Shown: positions 32,977-42,434, counted from the first letter of the stretch. The stretch is DNA of 64,000 nucleotides from Neoroseomonas marina (GCF_012927745.1 NZ_JABBKX010000003.1:186001-250000); one strand, 5' to 3'. Translations and numbers: made by a program. The notes: generated from the sequence alone by a model not told the origin.

Positions 32977-33627
32977 ATGAGCGAGATCCGCCGTTTCGAG
33001 CGACGCCCCGCACGGCTCGACAACATTGTCCGCGACCGTCTGAAGGCCTGGCCCCAGCGGCCGCCGGGGGCGCCGACCCTCGGCAGCGGCGGGGCCTGGC
33101 TGCGGGGGCGGCCCTGTGACGGCGAACCCGTCGCGCAGCCCTATCTGAAGATCCCTGGCTCCGACCGGATGCGCACGATACCCGACGGGCTGTGGCTGCA
33201 TTTCGGCGGCACGCCGGAGGATCCCTATGCGGACATCCTCTGCATCGAGGCCTGCTCGACCTTCCAGAACCTGCTGGACAAGCGGTCGCGCTTCGCGCCC
33301 TCGACCATCGCGATGCTGGCGCATTGCCCGCTCGCCTGGCTGCTGGCGCCGCTGCAGGCAGGCGATGCGACGCCGCGATGGCACATCATCCCCTTCGTCG
33401 CGAGCGAGCCGACGGCGCCGATCACCGTGCCGGTGCGCGATCTGCGGGTGCTCTATGGGTTGCAGCGAGATCAGTATGACGGCTTCGCCCGCCATCAGGT
33501 GCCGCATCCGCACGAATACTTCTGCCCGATGGAGGCGCTGACGGCGCATGAAGGCCACCGGAACCCGGCCATGCAGTCGCTGCTGGCGCGGGCCTCGGCG
33601 GCCTCGGCCTTCATGGATCCGCCGTGA
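32977..33627 (+). CDS. Conserved-looking hypothetical protein
   Basis: A 216-residue soluble protein without signal peptide or membrane segment; no family is recognised. It opens with MSEIRRFERRPARLDNIVRD and contains many Trp, Pro and aromatic residues, with LHFGGTPEDPYADILCIEAC and HQVPHPHEYFCPMEAL. Coding evidence is a full-length frame with typical GC-rich third positions, an AT-rich upstream region (32740-32970) suitable for a promoter, and a stop four bases from the convergent ABC transporter gene. Histidines and cysteines near the end could bind metal, but no defined motif is present. Confidence 0.65.
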   Translation: MSEIRRFERRPARLDNIVRDRLKAWPQRPPGAPTLGSGGAWLRGRPCDGEPVAQPYLKIPGSDRMRTIPDGLWLHFGGTPEDPYADILCIEACSTFQNLLDKRSRFAPSTIAMLAHCPLAWLLAPLQAGDATPRWHIIPFVASEPTAPITVPVRDLRVLYGLQRDQYDGFARHQVPHPHEYFCPMEALTAHEGHRNPAMQSLLARASAASAFMDPP

Positions 33628-33630
33628 CGA

Positions 33631-34677
33631 TCAGGCGCGGAGCGGGATGATCCGCTCGAGTCGGCAGGCGACGGCGGCGCCTTCTGCCCAGGCCTCGGCC
33701 GAGGCGGGGGTAACGACGAACAGCGCGCCGGCGTCGGTGTCGACCTCGTATTCGCGGGTCTGGCCGAGGAAGGCAGCGCGGCGGACACGGCCGGGGAGAC
33801 CCGGCTCCTCCGGTGGGGCGAGGCGGATCGCCTCGGGCCGCACGGCGAGCGCCGCGGTGCCCGGCGGATGGTCGCGCATCGCGGCGTCGAGCACCACGCC
33901 ACCGATGGCCACACAACCCCGGCCGTCCGCGGCGGAGAGCACCTCGCCCTGGAGGACGTTCGCCTCGCCCATGAAGTCGGCGACGAAAGCGTCGGCCGGC
34001 GCGTCATAGAGCTCGATTGGCGTGCCCTTCTGGGCGATGCGGCCGTCCTTCATCACCACCACCAGGTCGGAGACGGCGAGCGCCTCCTGCTGGTCATGGG
34101 TGACGTAGACGACCGAGAGGCCCAGACGCTTCTGCAGGTCGCGGATGTCCTCCCGCACGCGGCGGCGCAGGCGGGCGTCGAGGTTCGACAGCGGTTCGTC
34201 GAACAGCAGCACCTTGGGGCGCAGCACCAGGGCGCGGGCGACGGCGACACGCTGCTGCTGGCCGCCCGAGAGTTCCGCCGGCAGCCGTGCGCCGAGGCCC
34301 TCGAGGCCAAGGGTCTTCAGCATGGCGGTGGCGTCCGCCTCGGCCGCCTGTCGCCGGGCGCCGCCGACCACGAGGCCGTAGGCGACGTTCTCCAGCACGT
34401 TCATGTGCGGGAACAGCGCGTAGGACTGGAACACCATCGCGATGCGGCGCTCGGCCGCGGCGAGGCGCGAGACGTCCCTGCCCTCGATCTCGATCCGCCC
34501 GGCGGTCGGCAGCTCGAGCCCGGCGACCAGGCGCAGCGTGGTGGTCTTGCCGCAGCCCGAGGGGCCCAGCAGCGTCACCAGCGCGCCCTGCGGCAGGTCG
34601 AAGGAGACGTCGTCGACGGCGCGGACCACGCCGAAGGCCTTGGTCACGCGTTCGAAGCGGATGGCAGCGTCCGTCAT
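33631..34677 (-). CDS. ABC transporter ATPase, FbpC/AfuC type
   Basis: A 348-residue ATPase of the CUT/Fbp group. Walker A is GPSGCGKTT, the Q-loop MVFQSYALFPHM, the signature LSGGQQQRVAVARAL, Walker B VLLFDEPLSNLD and the switch His in VTHDQQEALA. A C-terminal TOBE-like regulatory domain begins near residue 240. It couples to the fused permease next upstream, overlapping by four bases (ATGA). The binding protein of this operon resembles AfuA, so the cargo is probably a sugar or polyol phosphate rather than iron. Confidence 0.9.
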   Translation of the reverse strand: MTDAAIRFERVTKAFGVVRAVDDVSFDLPQGALVTLLGPSGCGKTTTLRLVAGLELPTAGRIEIEGRDVSRLAAAERRIAMVFQSYALFPHMNVLENVAYGLVVGGARRQAAEADATAMLKTLGLEGLGARLPAELSGGQQQRVAVARALVLRPKVLLFDEPLSNLDARLRRRVREDIRDLQKRLGLSVVYVTHDQQEALAVSDLVVVMKDGRIAQKGTPIELYDAPADAFVADFMGEANVLQGEVLSAADGRGCVAIGGVVLDAAMRDHPPGTAALAVRPEAIRLAPPEEPGLPGRVRRAAFLGQTREYEVDTDAGALFVVTPASAEAWAEGAAVACRLERIIPLRA

Positions 34678-36845
34678 GCGACGAGGTTCCCGGCAGGGGC
34701 GGCGCGGCGGCCGATCTGGGCGCGGCCGACCAGACGCTCGATGCCGAGCACCACGGCGAGCATCACCACGATCAGCACCGTGGAATAGGCGATGGCGAGG
34801 GCCATCTCGCCGGCTTCCACCCGCCCGACGATGTAGACGGTGGCGAGGTTGTGCCGCGCCGAGACGAGGAAGATCACTGCCGAGACCGCTGTCATGGCAT
34901 GGACGAAGGAATAGGCGAGGGCCGCGACGATGGCCGGGCGCAGGAGCGGCAGCACGACGCGGCGCAGCGTCTGCAACGCCCCGGCACCCATGGTGGCCGA
35001 GGCCTCGTCGAGCGACTTGTCGATCTGCGCGAGGGCGGCGATGCCGCCGCGCACGCCGACCGGGAGGTTCCGGAACACGAAGCAGAGGACGAGGATCAGC
35101 GCCGTGCCGGTCAGTTCGATCGGCGGTTCGTTGAAGGCCATGATGTAGGAGACGCCGACGACCGTGCCCGGAATGGCGAAGGACAGCATGGTCAGGAATT
35201 CGAGCGTCCCGCGCCCGGGGAAGGATTGCCGTGCCAGCAGCCAGGCGAGCAGGATCCCGAGCCCGGCGGTGATCGGGGCAGAGATCGCCGCGACCTCGAC
35301 GGTGGTGAACAGGCTGTCCCAGGCGGAACCGCGGAAGGCCATGCCGTCCTGCCATTCGACGGCGAAGCCGGTCAGGATGTGGCGCCAGGTGAATTCCATG
35401 TCGCCGCGGCCGATGTCATGGACGAAACCGCCGATGAGGATGATGCCGTAGACCGCGGCGGTGAAGGCCATCCAGGGCCAGGCGACGCTGCCGCAGGCGA
35501 GGCGCAGCCCGCGCGGCAGCGGCGCCGGGACGCCAGCATCCCCCTTCCCCGTCACCGTCGTGTAGCGGCGGCGCCCGAGCCAGAGGGATTGCAGCGCGAA
35601 GGCGCCGAAGGTGAGTGCGAGCAGCAGGATCGCGAGCGCGGCCGCCCGCCCCGGTTCGTGGCGCGCGCCGGCGATGGCGAAGAAGATGCGCGTCGAGAGC
35701 ACGTCGAAATCGCCCCCCAGCACGAGGGGATTGCCGAAATCCGCGAGGCTCTCGACGAAGCCGAGCAGCAGGCAGGCCGCGACCGCGGGACGCAGCAGCG
35801 GCCAGGTGACGGTACGGAAGACGGTGAAGCGGCGCGCACCCATGGTCAAGGCCGCTTCCTCGAGCGAGGGACCGATAGCGCGCACGGCACCTTCCAGCAG
35901 CACGAAGGCGATCGGCGCCTGGGAGAGTACCTGGGCCAGCAGCACCCCGGGCAGACCGTAGATCCATCGGCTGCGTGGGATGTCGAACCATTCCCACAAC
36001 GCCGTCGTGACCAACCCGGTGCGCCCGAACAGCACGATCAGCGCCAGGGATACGACGAAAGGCGGCGTGATCAGCGGCAGCATCGTCATCGCGCGGAAGG
36101 CTGGCTGCGCCCGCACGCCCCCGCGGGCGGAGAGCAGCGCGAAGGCGAGGCCGATCAGGGTCGAGGAGACCGCCGCGAGGATGGCCAGCAGCAGCGTGTT
36201 CCACACCACGCCGCAACCCTGGTGGCTGGTGACGCAGGCGAGGCTCCAGGCCTCGGGCGCCGCGAGCCGCGCGGCGAGCGCGCTCGGGGCGAGGTGCCCG
36301 TCCTCCACCGCCGCCGCGGACAGGATGACGAGCAGCGGCACGAAGACGAACAGCAGCAGCAGCGCGCCGCTGCCCACCACCAGGAAGGCGATGAAGGCAT
36401 CGCCGCCGAAACGCCCGCGCTGTGCGAGGCCCGCAGCGATCAGCCCGATCGCCGCCGCCAGAACCAGCGCCCCGCCCCAGCCGAGCGCCTGTTGCGCAGG
36501 CGGTGCGCCGAGCAGCGGCGCGAGCCAGCCCCAGCGCAGGCCGCGCAACCCGATCGCATGGCCCTGGAGCAGCACAAAGGCGAGCAGCGCGAAGCCCACA
36601 GCGGCCAGGAGGCCGCCCGATGCGCGGCCCGGCAAAAGCGGGATCGCCGCAAAGCCGAGCAACCCGACCACCGGCCAGAGCCACCAGCGCGACCCGTCGA
36701 GCAGCAGGGCGAGCAGCGGCGCCGCGTCGCCGCCCGGCCAGGCAGAGAGGGCGTCCACCCCGCCTTCCACGCCATGCCAGGGCGCCAGCAGCAGGCCGAT
36801 CAGGCCCGCCGCCAGCGCCAGGCGCCCGAGCGCCAGCGCCCCCAC
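34674..36845 (-). CDS. Fused two-domain ABC permease, FbpB/AfuB type
   Basis: A 723-residue inner-membrane protein made of two permease halves, giving about 15-17 helices including extra N-terminal ones. Each half carries an EAA loop that docks the ATPase: EEAALTMGARRFTVFRTV in the first and DEASATMGAGALQTLRRVV in the second. Such fusions are normal for FbpB/AfuB. The N-terminal 150 residues before the first core are longer than usual and hydrophobic. It begins seven bases after the binding-protein gene and overlaps the ATPase gene. Confidence 0.88.
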   Translation of the reverse strand: MGALALGRLALAAGLIGLLLAPWHGVEGGVDALSAWPGGDAAPLLALLLDGSRWWLWPVVGLLGFAAIPLLPGRASGGLLAAVGFALLAFVLLQGHAIGLRGLRWGWLAPLLGAPPAQQALGWGGALVLAAAIGLIAAGLAQRGRFGGDAFIAFLVVGSGALLLLFVFVPLLVILSAAAVEDGHLAPSALAARLAAPEAWSLACVTSHQGCGVVWNTLLLAILAAVSSTLIGLAFALLSARGGVRAQPAFRAMTMLPLITPPFVVSLALIVLFGRTGLVTTALWEWFDIPRSRWIYGLPGVLLAQVLSQAPIAFVLLEGAVRAIGPSLEEAALTMGARRFTVFRTVTWPLLRPAVAACLLLGFVESLADFGNPLVLGGDFDVLSTRIFFAIAGARHEPGRAAALAILLLALTFGAFALQSLWLGRRRYTTVTGKGDAGVPAPLPRGLRLACGSVAWPWMAFTAAVYGIILIGGFVHDIGRGDMEFTWRHILTGFAVEWQDGMAFRGSAWDSLFTTVEVAAISAPITAGLGILLAWLLARQSFPGRGTLEFLTMLSFAIPGTVVGVSYIMAFNEPPIELTGTALILVLCFVFRNLPVGVRGGIAALAQIDKSLDEASATMGAGALQTLRRVVLPLLRPAIVAALAYSFVHAMTAVSAVIFLVSARHNLATVYIVGRVEAGEMALAIAYSTVLIVVMLAVVLGIERLVGRAQIGRRAAPAGNLVA

Positions 36846-36851
36846 GCGGGG

Positions 36852-37886
36852 TCAGCGCGCGCCGGCGCGGACCTCCCGTTCCCAGCGTGTCAGCAGGCGG
36901 GTGCGTTCCTCCGCGCTGCCCCAGCGGGCGAAGTCGTAGTCGATCAGGCGGACATCCTCGAAGCGCGGGGCCTGGGGCGGGATGGGCGAGGCGCGGTTCG
37001 AGGGCAACTGGAAGGAATTGGCCGTGCCGGCGATGGCCTGGGCCTCGGGGCTCAGCGCCCAGTCGTAGAAGCGGCGGGCGTTCTCCATGTTCCGCGCGCC
37101 GCGTACGATGGACATGGACCCGATCTCGTAGCCCGTGCCCTCGCAGGGGGCGACGATGTTCACCGGTGCCCCGGCGATCTTCTGCGTCACCGCGTCATGG
37201 AGGAAGGTGATGCCGACCAGCGTTTCCCCGGTCGCCGCCGCGCGGGCCGGCGCCGCACCGGATCGGGTGTACTGGTTCACGTTGCGATGGAGCGCGCGGA
37301 GGTAGGTGAAGGCCGGTTCCTCCCCCATCACCTGCACCAGCGTCGCCAACATCGTGTAGGCGGTGCCGGAAGTGTTGGGGTCGGCCACCTGGACCTCCCC
37401 GCGGAATTCGGGCTTGGCGAGGTCGGACCAGCAGCGCGGCGCGGCGATGCGACGGCGTTCCAGTTCCCGCGTGTTGTAGGAATAGCCGAGCGCGCCGGCA
37501 TAGATGCCGACGGTGCGGAAATTGGCCTGCTCCGCCTGGCGGACGGCCCAGGGCTGGAGTTCGGGCAGGCGCGGGGAACGATATTCCTCGGTCAGGTTCT
37601 CCTGCCCCGCCTGCATGTGCGGATCGCCCGTGCCGCCCCACCAGACGTCGCCGCGGGGGTTCGACGCCTCGGCGCGGATCTGCGTCAGGGTCTCGCCGGA
37701 GGATTTGCGCGTCATGGCGACACGGACGCCGGTGGCGCGCTCGAAGGCGGCCATCATCGGGCGGCACCATTCCTCCTGCACCGAGCAATAGACCGTCAGG
37801 CTGCCCTGGGCCCGCGCCGCACCCGGCATGACGGCGGCCAGGATGCCGGCGGCAAAGGCGAAGGCGGCGGAACGGCGTGACGCCAT
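36852..37886 (-). CDS. Periplasmic binding protein, AfuA-like (sugar-phosphate type)
   Basis: A 344-residue exported binding protein of the Fbp/Afu family. The signal peptide MASRRSAAFAFAAGILAAVM...ARA is cleaved near residue 26. The mature protein starts QGSLTVYCSVQEEW. In ferric-binding FbpA a Tyr-Tyr pair binds iron. At the matching place here is H230-D231 (ITFLHDAV), with E254 (EGTGYEIG) 24 residues later and Ser62/Ser63 (RKSSGET). From memory, these correspond to the hexose-phosphate ligands of AfuA. The start ATG 37886 has GGGAGG nine bases upstream. An inositol-phosphatase-family gene ends 80 bases upstream, in the same direction. Confidence 0.82.
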   Translation of the reverse strand: MASRRSAAFAFAAGILAAVMPGAARAQGSLTVYCSVQEEWCRPMMAAFERATGVRVAMTRKSSGETLTQIRAEASNPRGDVWWGGTGDPHMQAGQENLTEEYRSPRLPELQPWAVRQAEQANFRTVGIYAGALGYSYNTRELERRRIAAPRCWSDLAKPEFRGEVQVADPNTSGTAYTMLATLVQVMGEEPAFTYLRALHRNVNQYTRSGAAPARAAATGETLVGITFLHDAVTQKIAGAPVNIVAPCEGTGYEIGSMSIVRGARNMENARRFYDWALSPEAQAIAGTANSFQLPSNRASPIPPQAPRFEDVRLIDYDFARWGSAEERTRLLTRWEREVRAGAR

Positions 37887-37966
37887 GACGTTGGATCCTC
37901 CCATCCGGCGGCCTGTCCCGGCCGCTCGGCGTGTCGTGTCGAGTAACGCGCGACTTCGCGCCGCGT

Positions 37967-38743
37967 TCAAGCCTCCATCAGTGCCGCGAGGGTCGCGCCC
38001 AGCGCCGGCGCGCCGACGCCGACAAGATTGCCCGCGGCGAGCCAGTCGCCGCTGTCGAAGCCGTTGGTCCAGCAGCCGGCCTCCCGCGCGATGACCATCG
38101 CCGCGGCGGCGTCCCAGGCATTGATGTGCAGTTCGAGATAGGCGTCGATCCGACCGGCAGCGGCCTCGACCAGGCCAAGCGCGCCGGAGCCGCCCGAGCG
38201 CAGCCCGGCGCCGAGATCCGTGACGCGCCGCGCCATGGCGTGAAAGCGCGCCATGGGCACGCGCAGCGACCAGCCGCATTCAATGATGGCGCGGCCAATA
38301 TCGGTGGTCGGCGCGGCGCGGATCGGGACGCCGTTGAGCGTGGCGCCATGCCCCTCGGCGGCGGCGAAGACCTCGGCCGGCGCGTGGCGGGCGATGGCGC
38401 CGGCGACGGCACGGCCACCCATGACCAGGCCGATCGAGACGCACCAGCGGTCGCTGCCGCGCGCGAAGTTCGAGGTGCCGTCGATCGGGTCGAGCACCCA
38501 GAGCGGACCGGTGCCGTCCGCCGCGCCGCCCATCTCCTCGCCGAGGATCGCCTCGCCGGGGAAGTCCTGCGCCAGGCGGTCGCGGATGAAGCGCTCGGTG
38601 GCGCCGTCGGCCTCGGTGACGAAGTCCTGCGCCCCCTTGAGGCTGGCGACGCCGCCGCCCTCGGCCCGCATGCGCGACGCGAGGGCAGCCGCCTCCACGG
38701 CGATGGCGGCGGCCGCGTCGCGGCGGCGGGCGAGGTCACTCAT
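37967..38743 (-). CDS. Inositol-monophosphatase-family phosphatase
   Basis: A 258-residue Mg2+/Li+-sensitive phosphatase fold. The metal site is shown by FVTEADGATE, ILGEEMGG and VLDPIDGTSNFARG; the C-terminal signature is AYLELHINAWDAAAAMVIAREAGC. Substrates in the family include inositol monophosphates, fructose-1,6-bisphosphate, histidinol phosphate and PAP. Overlap (ATGA) with an SDR gene and closeness to IolG, IolD, IolE and an AfuABC-type importer make an inositol phosphate the favoured substrate. The C-terminal part lacks obvious truncation. Confidence 0.87.
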   Translation of the reverse strand: MSDLARRRDAAAAIAVEAAALASRMRAEGGGVASLKGAQDFVTEADGATERFIRDRLAQDFPGEAILGEEMGGAADGTGPLWVLDPIDGTSNFARGSDRWCVSIGLVMGGRAVAGAIARHAPAEVFAAAEGHGATLNGVPIRAAPTTDIGRAIIECGWSLRVPMARFHAMARRVTDLGAGLRSGGSGALGLVEAAAGRIDAYLELHINAWDAAAAMVIAREAGCWTNGFDSGDWLAAGNLVGVGAPALGATLAALMEA

Positions 38744-39522
38744 CCATAGGCTCCCATCACGTTCTGGTCGAAGTCGATCAGCGCGCCGGTCATCATCGCG
38801 GCGGCATCGGAGAGCAGGTAGACGGCGAGGCCCGCGACGTCCCGCGGTTCGATGAGCCGGCCGAAGGGTTGGGCAGGCGATGCGCGGGCGAGCCAGTCGG
38901 GCGGATGGCCGTCGCGGGCCTGGATGGCGTGCTCGCCCGGCGTGTCGGCCCAGCCGAGGTTGATGCCGTTCACCCGGATGCAGTCGGCGCGGAGGGCATG
39001 CGCCGTGTTCTTCGTCAGCGTCGCGAGCGCACCCTTCGAGGCCGCATAGGCCGTCAGGAAGGGCTGGCCGCCATGGCTCGACATGGTGATGACGTTGACG
39101 ATGGCGCCCGGGCGCTTCAGCGCCTTCAGCCGGCGCACCATCGCCTGGGTCAGGATGAAGGGCGCGCGGGCGTTGACGGCGAACAAGCGGTCCCAGAGTT
39201 CGACGCTGGTGTCGATGATGGTGCCGCGGTCGGTCAGGCCGGCCGCATTGACCAGGGCGTCGACCGGGCCGAGGGCGGCTTCGGCCTGGTCCACGATGCG
39301 CGCGGTGGCCTCGGCGTCGGCGAGGTCGGCCGGGATGAAGGCCGCGGGCACGCCCAGCGAGTCGGCGACGGCCCGCCCGCGCGCCACGTCGCGGCCGGTG
39401 ATGGCGATGCGCGACGCGCCCGCTTCCGCAGCGGCGCGGGCGATGCCCTCCCCGATGCCCTGGGTGCCGCCGGTGACGAGGACGACGCGGCCCTGCAGCG
39501 AGACCTCCGGCAGGGCGTTCAT
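38740..39522 (-). CDS. SDR-family oxidoreductase in the inositol operon
   Basis: A 260-residue classical SDR. The cofactor motif is VVLVTGGTQGIGEGIA, then NAAGL (NAAG motif), the Ser in VITMSSHGG and the Y-x-x-x-K pair in TAYAASKGALATLT. The strand-2 region (IAITGRDVARG) favours NADP(H). It is coupled by four-base overlaps to both iolG (39519-39522) and the phosphatase. It could oxidise or reduce a cyclitol such as scyllo- or chiro-inositol, or an inosose. The specific substrate is inferred only from position. Confidence 0.85.
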   Translation of the reverse strand: MNALPEVSLQGRVVLVTGGTQGIGEGIARAAAEAGASRIAITGRDVARGRAVADSLGVPAAFIPADLADAEATARIVDQAEAALGPVDALVNAAGLTDRGTIIDTSVELWDRLFAVNARAPFILTQAMVRRLKALKRPGAIVNVITMSSHGGQPFLTAYAASKGALATLTKNTAHALRADCIRVNGINLGWADTPGEHAIQARDGHPPDWLARASPAQPFGRLIEPRDVAGLAVYLLSDAAAMMTGALIDFDQNVMGAYG

Positions 39523-40517
39523 CCGATCTCGCTCACCTTCACCGGGCGGTTCTCGCGCAGGGAGCGCAGCGCCGCCTCGGCCAGGACCAGGGCCTGGCGG
39601 CCATCCTCGGCGCCGACCGGCATCGGCGTCCGCTGCGTCACGGCCGCGATGAAGGCGGCGAGCTCGATCCGGTAGGCATCGGCATAGCGCTCGAGGAAGA
39701 AATGCAGCGGCTTCTCGGTGGTCACCGCATCGGCGTCGGCCTGCTCGACCGTGGTCGGCACCCGGTTGCCGGCGATCAGGCGGCCCTTGCTGCCATGGAC
39801 CTCGACGCGCTGGTCGTAGCCATAGGAAGCGCGGCGGGAATTGTTGATGTGCGCCATGCGGCCCGAAGCGGTGCGCAGCAGCACCATGCAGGAATCGATG
39901 TCGCCCACCGCCGCGACCGCCGGATCGACCAGGGCAGCGCCGTAGGCGAAGACCTCGGTCGGCTCCTCGCCCAGCATCCAGCGCGCCATATCGAAGTCGT
40001 GGATGGTCATGTCGCGGAACTGGCCGCCGGAGACCTTCAGGTAGTCGACCGGCGGCAGGCCGGGGTCGCGGCTGGTGACGACGACCTGCTCGACCGCGCC
40101 GATCGCGCCGGCGCCGATGCGACGATGGAGCTCCGCGAAGGACGGGTCGAAGCGGCGGTTGAAGCCGACCAGCATCGGCACGCCGGCGGCGCGGACAACG
40201 TTCAGGGCCTCGTCCACGCGCGTCAGGGAAAGGTCGATCGGCTTCTCGCAGAAGATGGCCTTGCCGGCCTTGGCGGCGGCGATGACCAGGTCGGCATGGG
40301 TGTCCGTGGAGGAGGCGATGATGACGGCGGCCACCGCGGGATCGCGAAGCGCCGTCACGGCATCGGATGCCTGCGCGCCGTGGCGTGCGGCGAGGGTCGC
40401 AGCCGCAGCTTCGTGAACATCGACGATATGGGCGAGCCGGGCGGCACCGCTCGCGGCGAGATTGGCGGCATGGATGGCGCCGATGCGCCCGGCGCCGAAC
40501 TGCGCGAAGACCAGCAT
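39519..40517 (-). CDS. iolG: Inositol 2-dehydrogenase-like Gfo/Idh/MocA oxidoreductase
   Basis: A 332-residue NAD(P)-dependent dehydrogenase. The Rossmann motif is AQFGAGRIGAIHAAN, the signature is FCEKPIDLSL, and the catalytic Lys is in that EKP motif. GGQFRDMTIHDFDMARWMLG is the IolG-specific Asp/His active-site segment. IolG oxidises myo-inositol to 2-keto-myo-inositol (scyllo-inosose). ATG 40517 is preferred because GGAGGGAAGGAC lies directly before it. It diverges from iolD across an 83-base control region. Confidence 0.88.
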   Translation of the reverse strand: MLVFAQFGAGRIGAIHAANLAASGAARLAHIVDVHEAAAATLAARHGAQASDAVTALRDPAVAAVIIASSTDTHADLVIAAAKAGKAIFCEKPIDLSLTRVDEALNVVRAAGVPMLVGFNRRFDPSFAELHRRIGAGAIGAVEQVVVTSRDPGLPPVDYLKVSGGQFRDMTIHDFDMARWMLGEEPTEVFAYGAALVDPAVAAVGDIDSCMVLLRTASGRMAHINNSRRASYGYDQRVEVHGSKGRLIAGNRVPTTVEQADADAVTTEKPLHFFLERYADAYRIELAAFIAAVTQRTPMPVGAEDGRQALVLAEAALRSLRENRPVKVSEIG

Positions 40518-40569
40518 GTCCTTCCCTCCGGGGCCGGTGCTTGTGGCCCTCGCCGTCCATCCGTAACAC

Positions 40570-40595
40570 TTCCCCGGCGTCAGCACGCGGGGGAA
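40570..40595. promoter_or_regulatory. Inverted repeat overlapping the iolD ribosome-binding site
   Basis: Eleven-base arms (TTCCCCgGCGT and ACGCgGGGGAA, one G-G mismatch at the lower-case base) flank the four-base loop CAGC. The element lies in the 83-base iolG-iolD divergent region and ends five bases before the iolD ATG, covering its GGGGGA ribosome-binding site. It could be an operator for an IolR-type repressor or a hairpin that hides the ribosome-binding site. Confidence 0.5.
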
Positions 40596-40600
40596 ACGTC

Positions 40601-42433
40601 ATGGCCAGCATCCGCCTCACCGCGGCCGAGACAACCATACGCTTCCTGGCGGCGCAGGAGACCGAGGTCGATGGCCGTCGCATGCCGCTGTTCGGCGGGG
40701 TCTTCGCCATCTTCGGCCATGGCAACGTGGCGGGACTCGGGCCCGCGCTGCGGGCCGCGGGCAAGCGGCTGCCGACCTTTCGCGCGCACAACGAGCAGGC
40801 CATGGCGCACGCCGCAATCGCCTATGCCAAGACCCATGCGCGGCGGCGGATGATGGCGTGCACGACCTCGATCGGACCGGGTGCGACGAACATGGTCACC
40901 GCCGCGGCGGTCGCGCATGTGAACCGGCTGCCGGTGCTGCTGCTGCCAGGCGACATCTTCTCCGACCGGAGGCCCGACCCGGTGCTGCAGCAGATCGAGC
41001 ATTTCGGCGATCCGACCGTCTCGGCCAATGACTGCTTCCGGCCGGTGTCGCGCTTCTTCGACCGCATCATGCGGCCGGAGCAGCTTCTGGTGAGCCTCCC
41101 CGCGGCGCTGCGCGTGCTGACCGATCCGGTCGAATGCGGCCCGGCGACCATCGCCTTTCCGCAGGACGTGCAGACGGAAGCCTTCGACTGGCCGGCGGAG
41201 TTCTTCCGGCCGCGGCTGCATCATCCCCGCGCGCCGGAACCGGATGCGCGGGAACTCGCGGAGGCCGCTACCGCGCTGCGCGGGGCGAAGCGGCCGCTGA
41301 TCATCGCCGGCGGGGGCGTGAAGTATGCGGGGGCGGAGCAGGCGCTCGCGCAGTTCGCCGGCGCGCATGGCGTGCCGGTGGCCGAGACCCAGGCCGGCAA
41401 GGGGAGCCTGGCCTGGGATCATCCTCGCAACGCCGGCGCGATCGGGGTAACCGGGTCGGCGGCGGCGAACGAGCTCGCGGCGAAGGCCGACGTCGTGCTG
41501 GCGATCGGGACTCGGCTCCAGGACTTCACCAGCGGATCGCGCGCCCTGTTCGGGCAGGCGCGGCTGGTCGGGCTGAATGTCGGCGCTTTCGATGCGGCGA
41601 AGCATGGCGCGCTGCCGCTGGTGGCCGATGCGGCGCGGGGGCTCGTGGCGCTGGATGCGGCGCTGGCCGGATGGTCGGCGCCGGCGGCCTGGACGCAGAA
41701 GGGTGCGACCGCGACGGCGCGCTGGCAGAAGGCGGTCGACCGCATCACCGCAGCGCCGAAGGCGGGCACCCTGCCGACCGATGCGCAGGTGCTCGGCGCC
41801 GTGAACCGCGCCATGCCGAAGGACGGCATCGTGGTCTCCGCGGCAGGCGGGTTGCCGGGCGAGTTGCACAAGCTGTGGCGGGCGACGGATGCGGCGTCCT
41901 ACCACCTCGAATATGGCTATTCCTGCATGGGGTACGAGATCGCCGGCGGGCTCGGGGCGAAGCTCGCCATGCCGCAGCGGGAGGTGGTCGTGCTGGTCGG
42001 CGACGGCTCCTACCTGATGATGAACAGCGAGATCGCGACCTCGGTCGCCATGGGCGCGAAGCTAACGATCGTGCTGCTCGACAATCGCGGCTTCGGCTGC
42101 ATCAACCGGCTGCAGCGCGGCACGGGCGGCGCGCCCTTCAACAACCTTCTCGCCGAGGCCGCGCCACCGGTCGATTTCGCGGCCCATGCGGCGAGCCTCG
42201 GCGCGGAGGCCGTCGCCGTCGACGGCATCGCGGGGCTCGAGGACGCCCTGCCCCGCGCCTTCCGGTCGAAGCGCACCACGGTGCTGGTGGTCGCGACCGA
42301 TCCGCAGGTCTCGACGCAGGAGGGCGGGGCCTGGTGGGACGTGCCGGTCACCGCCCTGCCCCGCGACGCCGCGCAGGAACGCGCCCGCGCCGACTACGAG
42401 ACCAACCGCGCGCGCCAGCGCCTCGGAGCCTGA
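40601..42433 (+). CDS. iolD: 3D-(3,5/4)-trihydroxycyclohexane-1,2-dione hydrolase
   Basis: A 610-residue thiamine-diphosphate enzyme that opens the ring of the diketo-inositol intermediate to 5-deoxyglucuronate. The family order is visible: N-terminal pyrimidine domain with GVFAIFGHGNVAGLG and the FRAHNEQAMAHAAIAYAK glutamate, a central domain (RPLIIAGGGVKY), and the PP domain with the ThDP motif GDGSYLMMNSEIATSVAMGA and LLDNRGFGC. ATG 40601 has a good ribosome-binding site inside an inverted repeat. iolE begins two bases after the stop codon. Confidence 0.93.
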   Translation: MASIRLTAAETTIRFLAAQETEVDGRRMPLFGGVFAIFGHGNVAGLGPALRAAGKRLPTFRAHNEQAMAHAAIAYAKTHARRRMMACTTSIGPGATNMVTAAAVAHVNRLPVLLLPGDIFSDRRPDPVLQQIEHFGDPTVSANDCFRPVSRFFDRIMRPEQLLVSLPAALRVLTDPVECGPATIAFPQDVQTEAFDWPAEFFRPRLHHPRAPEPDARELAEAATALRGAKRPLIIAGGGVKYAGAEQALAQFAGAHGVPVAETQAGKGSLAWDHPRNAGAIGVTGSAAANELAAKADVVLAIGTRLQDFTSGSRALFGQARLVGLNVGAFDAAKHGALPLVADAARGLVALDAALAGWSAPAAWTQKGATATARWQKAVDRITAAPKAGTLPTDAQVLGAVNRAMPKDGIVVSAAGGLPGELHKLWRATDAASYHLEYGYSCMGYEIAGGLGAKLAMPQREVVVLVGDGSYLMMNSEIATSVAMGAKLTIVLLDNRGFGCINRLQRGTGGAPFNNLLAEAAPPVDFAAHAASLGAEAVAVDGIAGLEDALPRAFRSKRTTVLVVATDPQVSTQEGGAWWDVPVTALPRDAAQERARADYETNRARQRLGA

Positions 42434-42434
42434 G

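Noticed and set aside
34287..37880. 1197-codon open frame on the plus strand across the ABC transporter genes
   Set aside because: Antisense shadow of permease, ATPase and binding-protein genes that have full domain motifs; the frame is Arg/Gly/Asp-rich without any recognisable domain.
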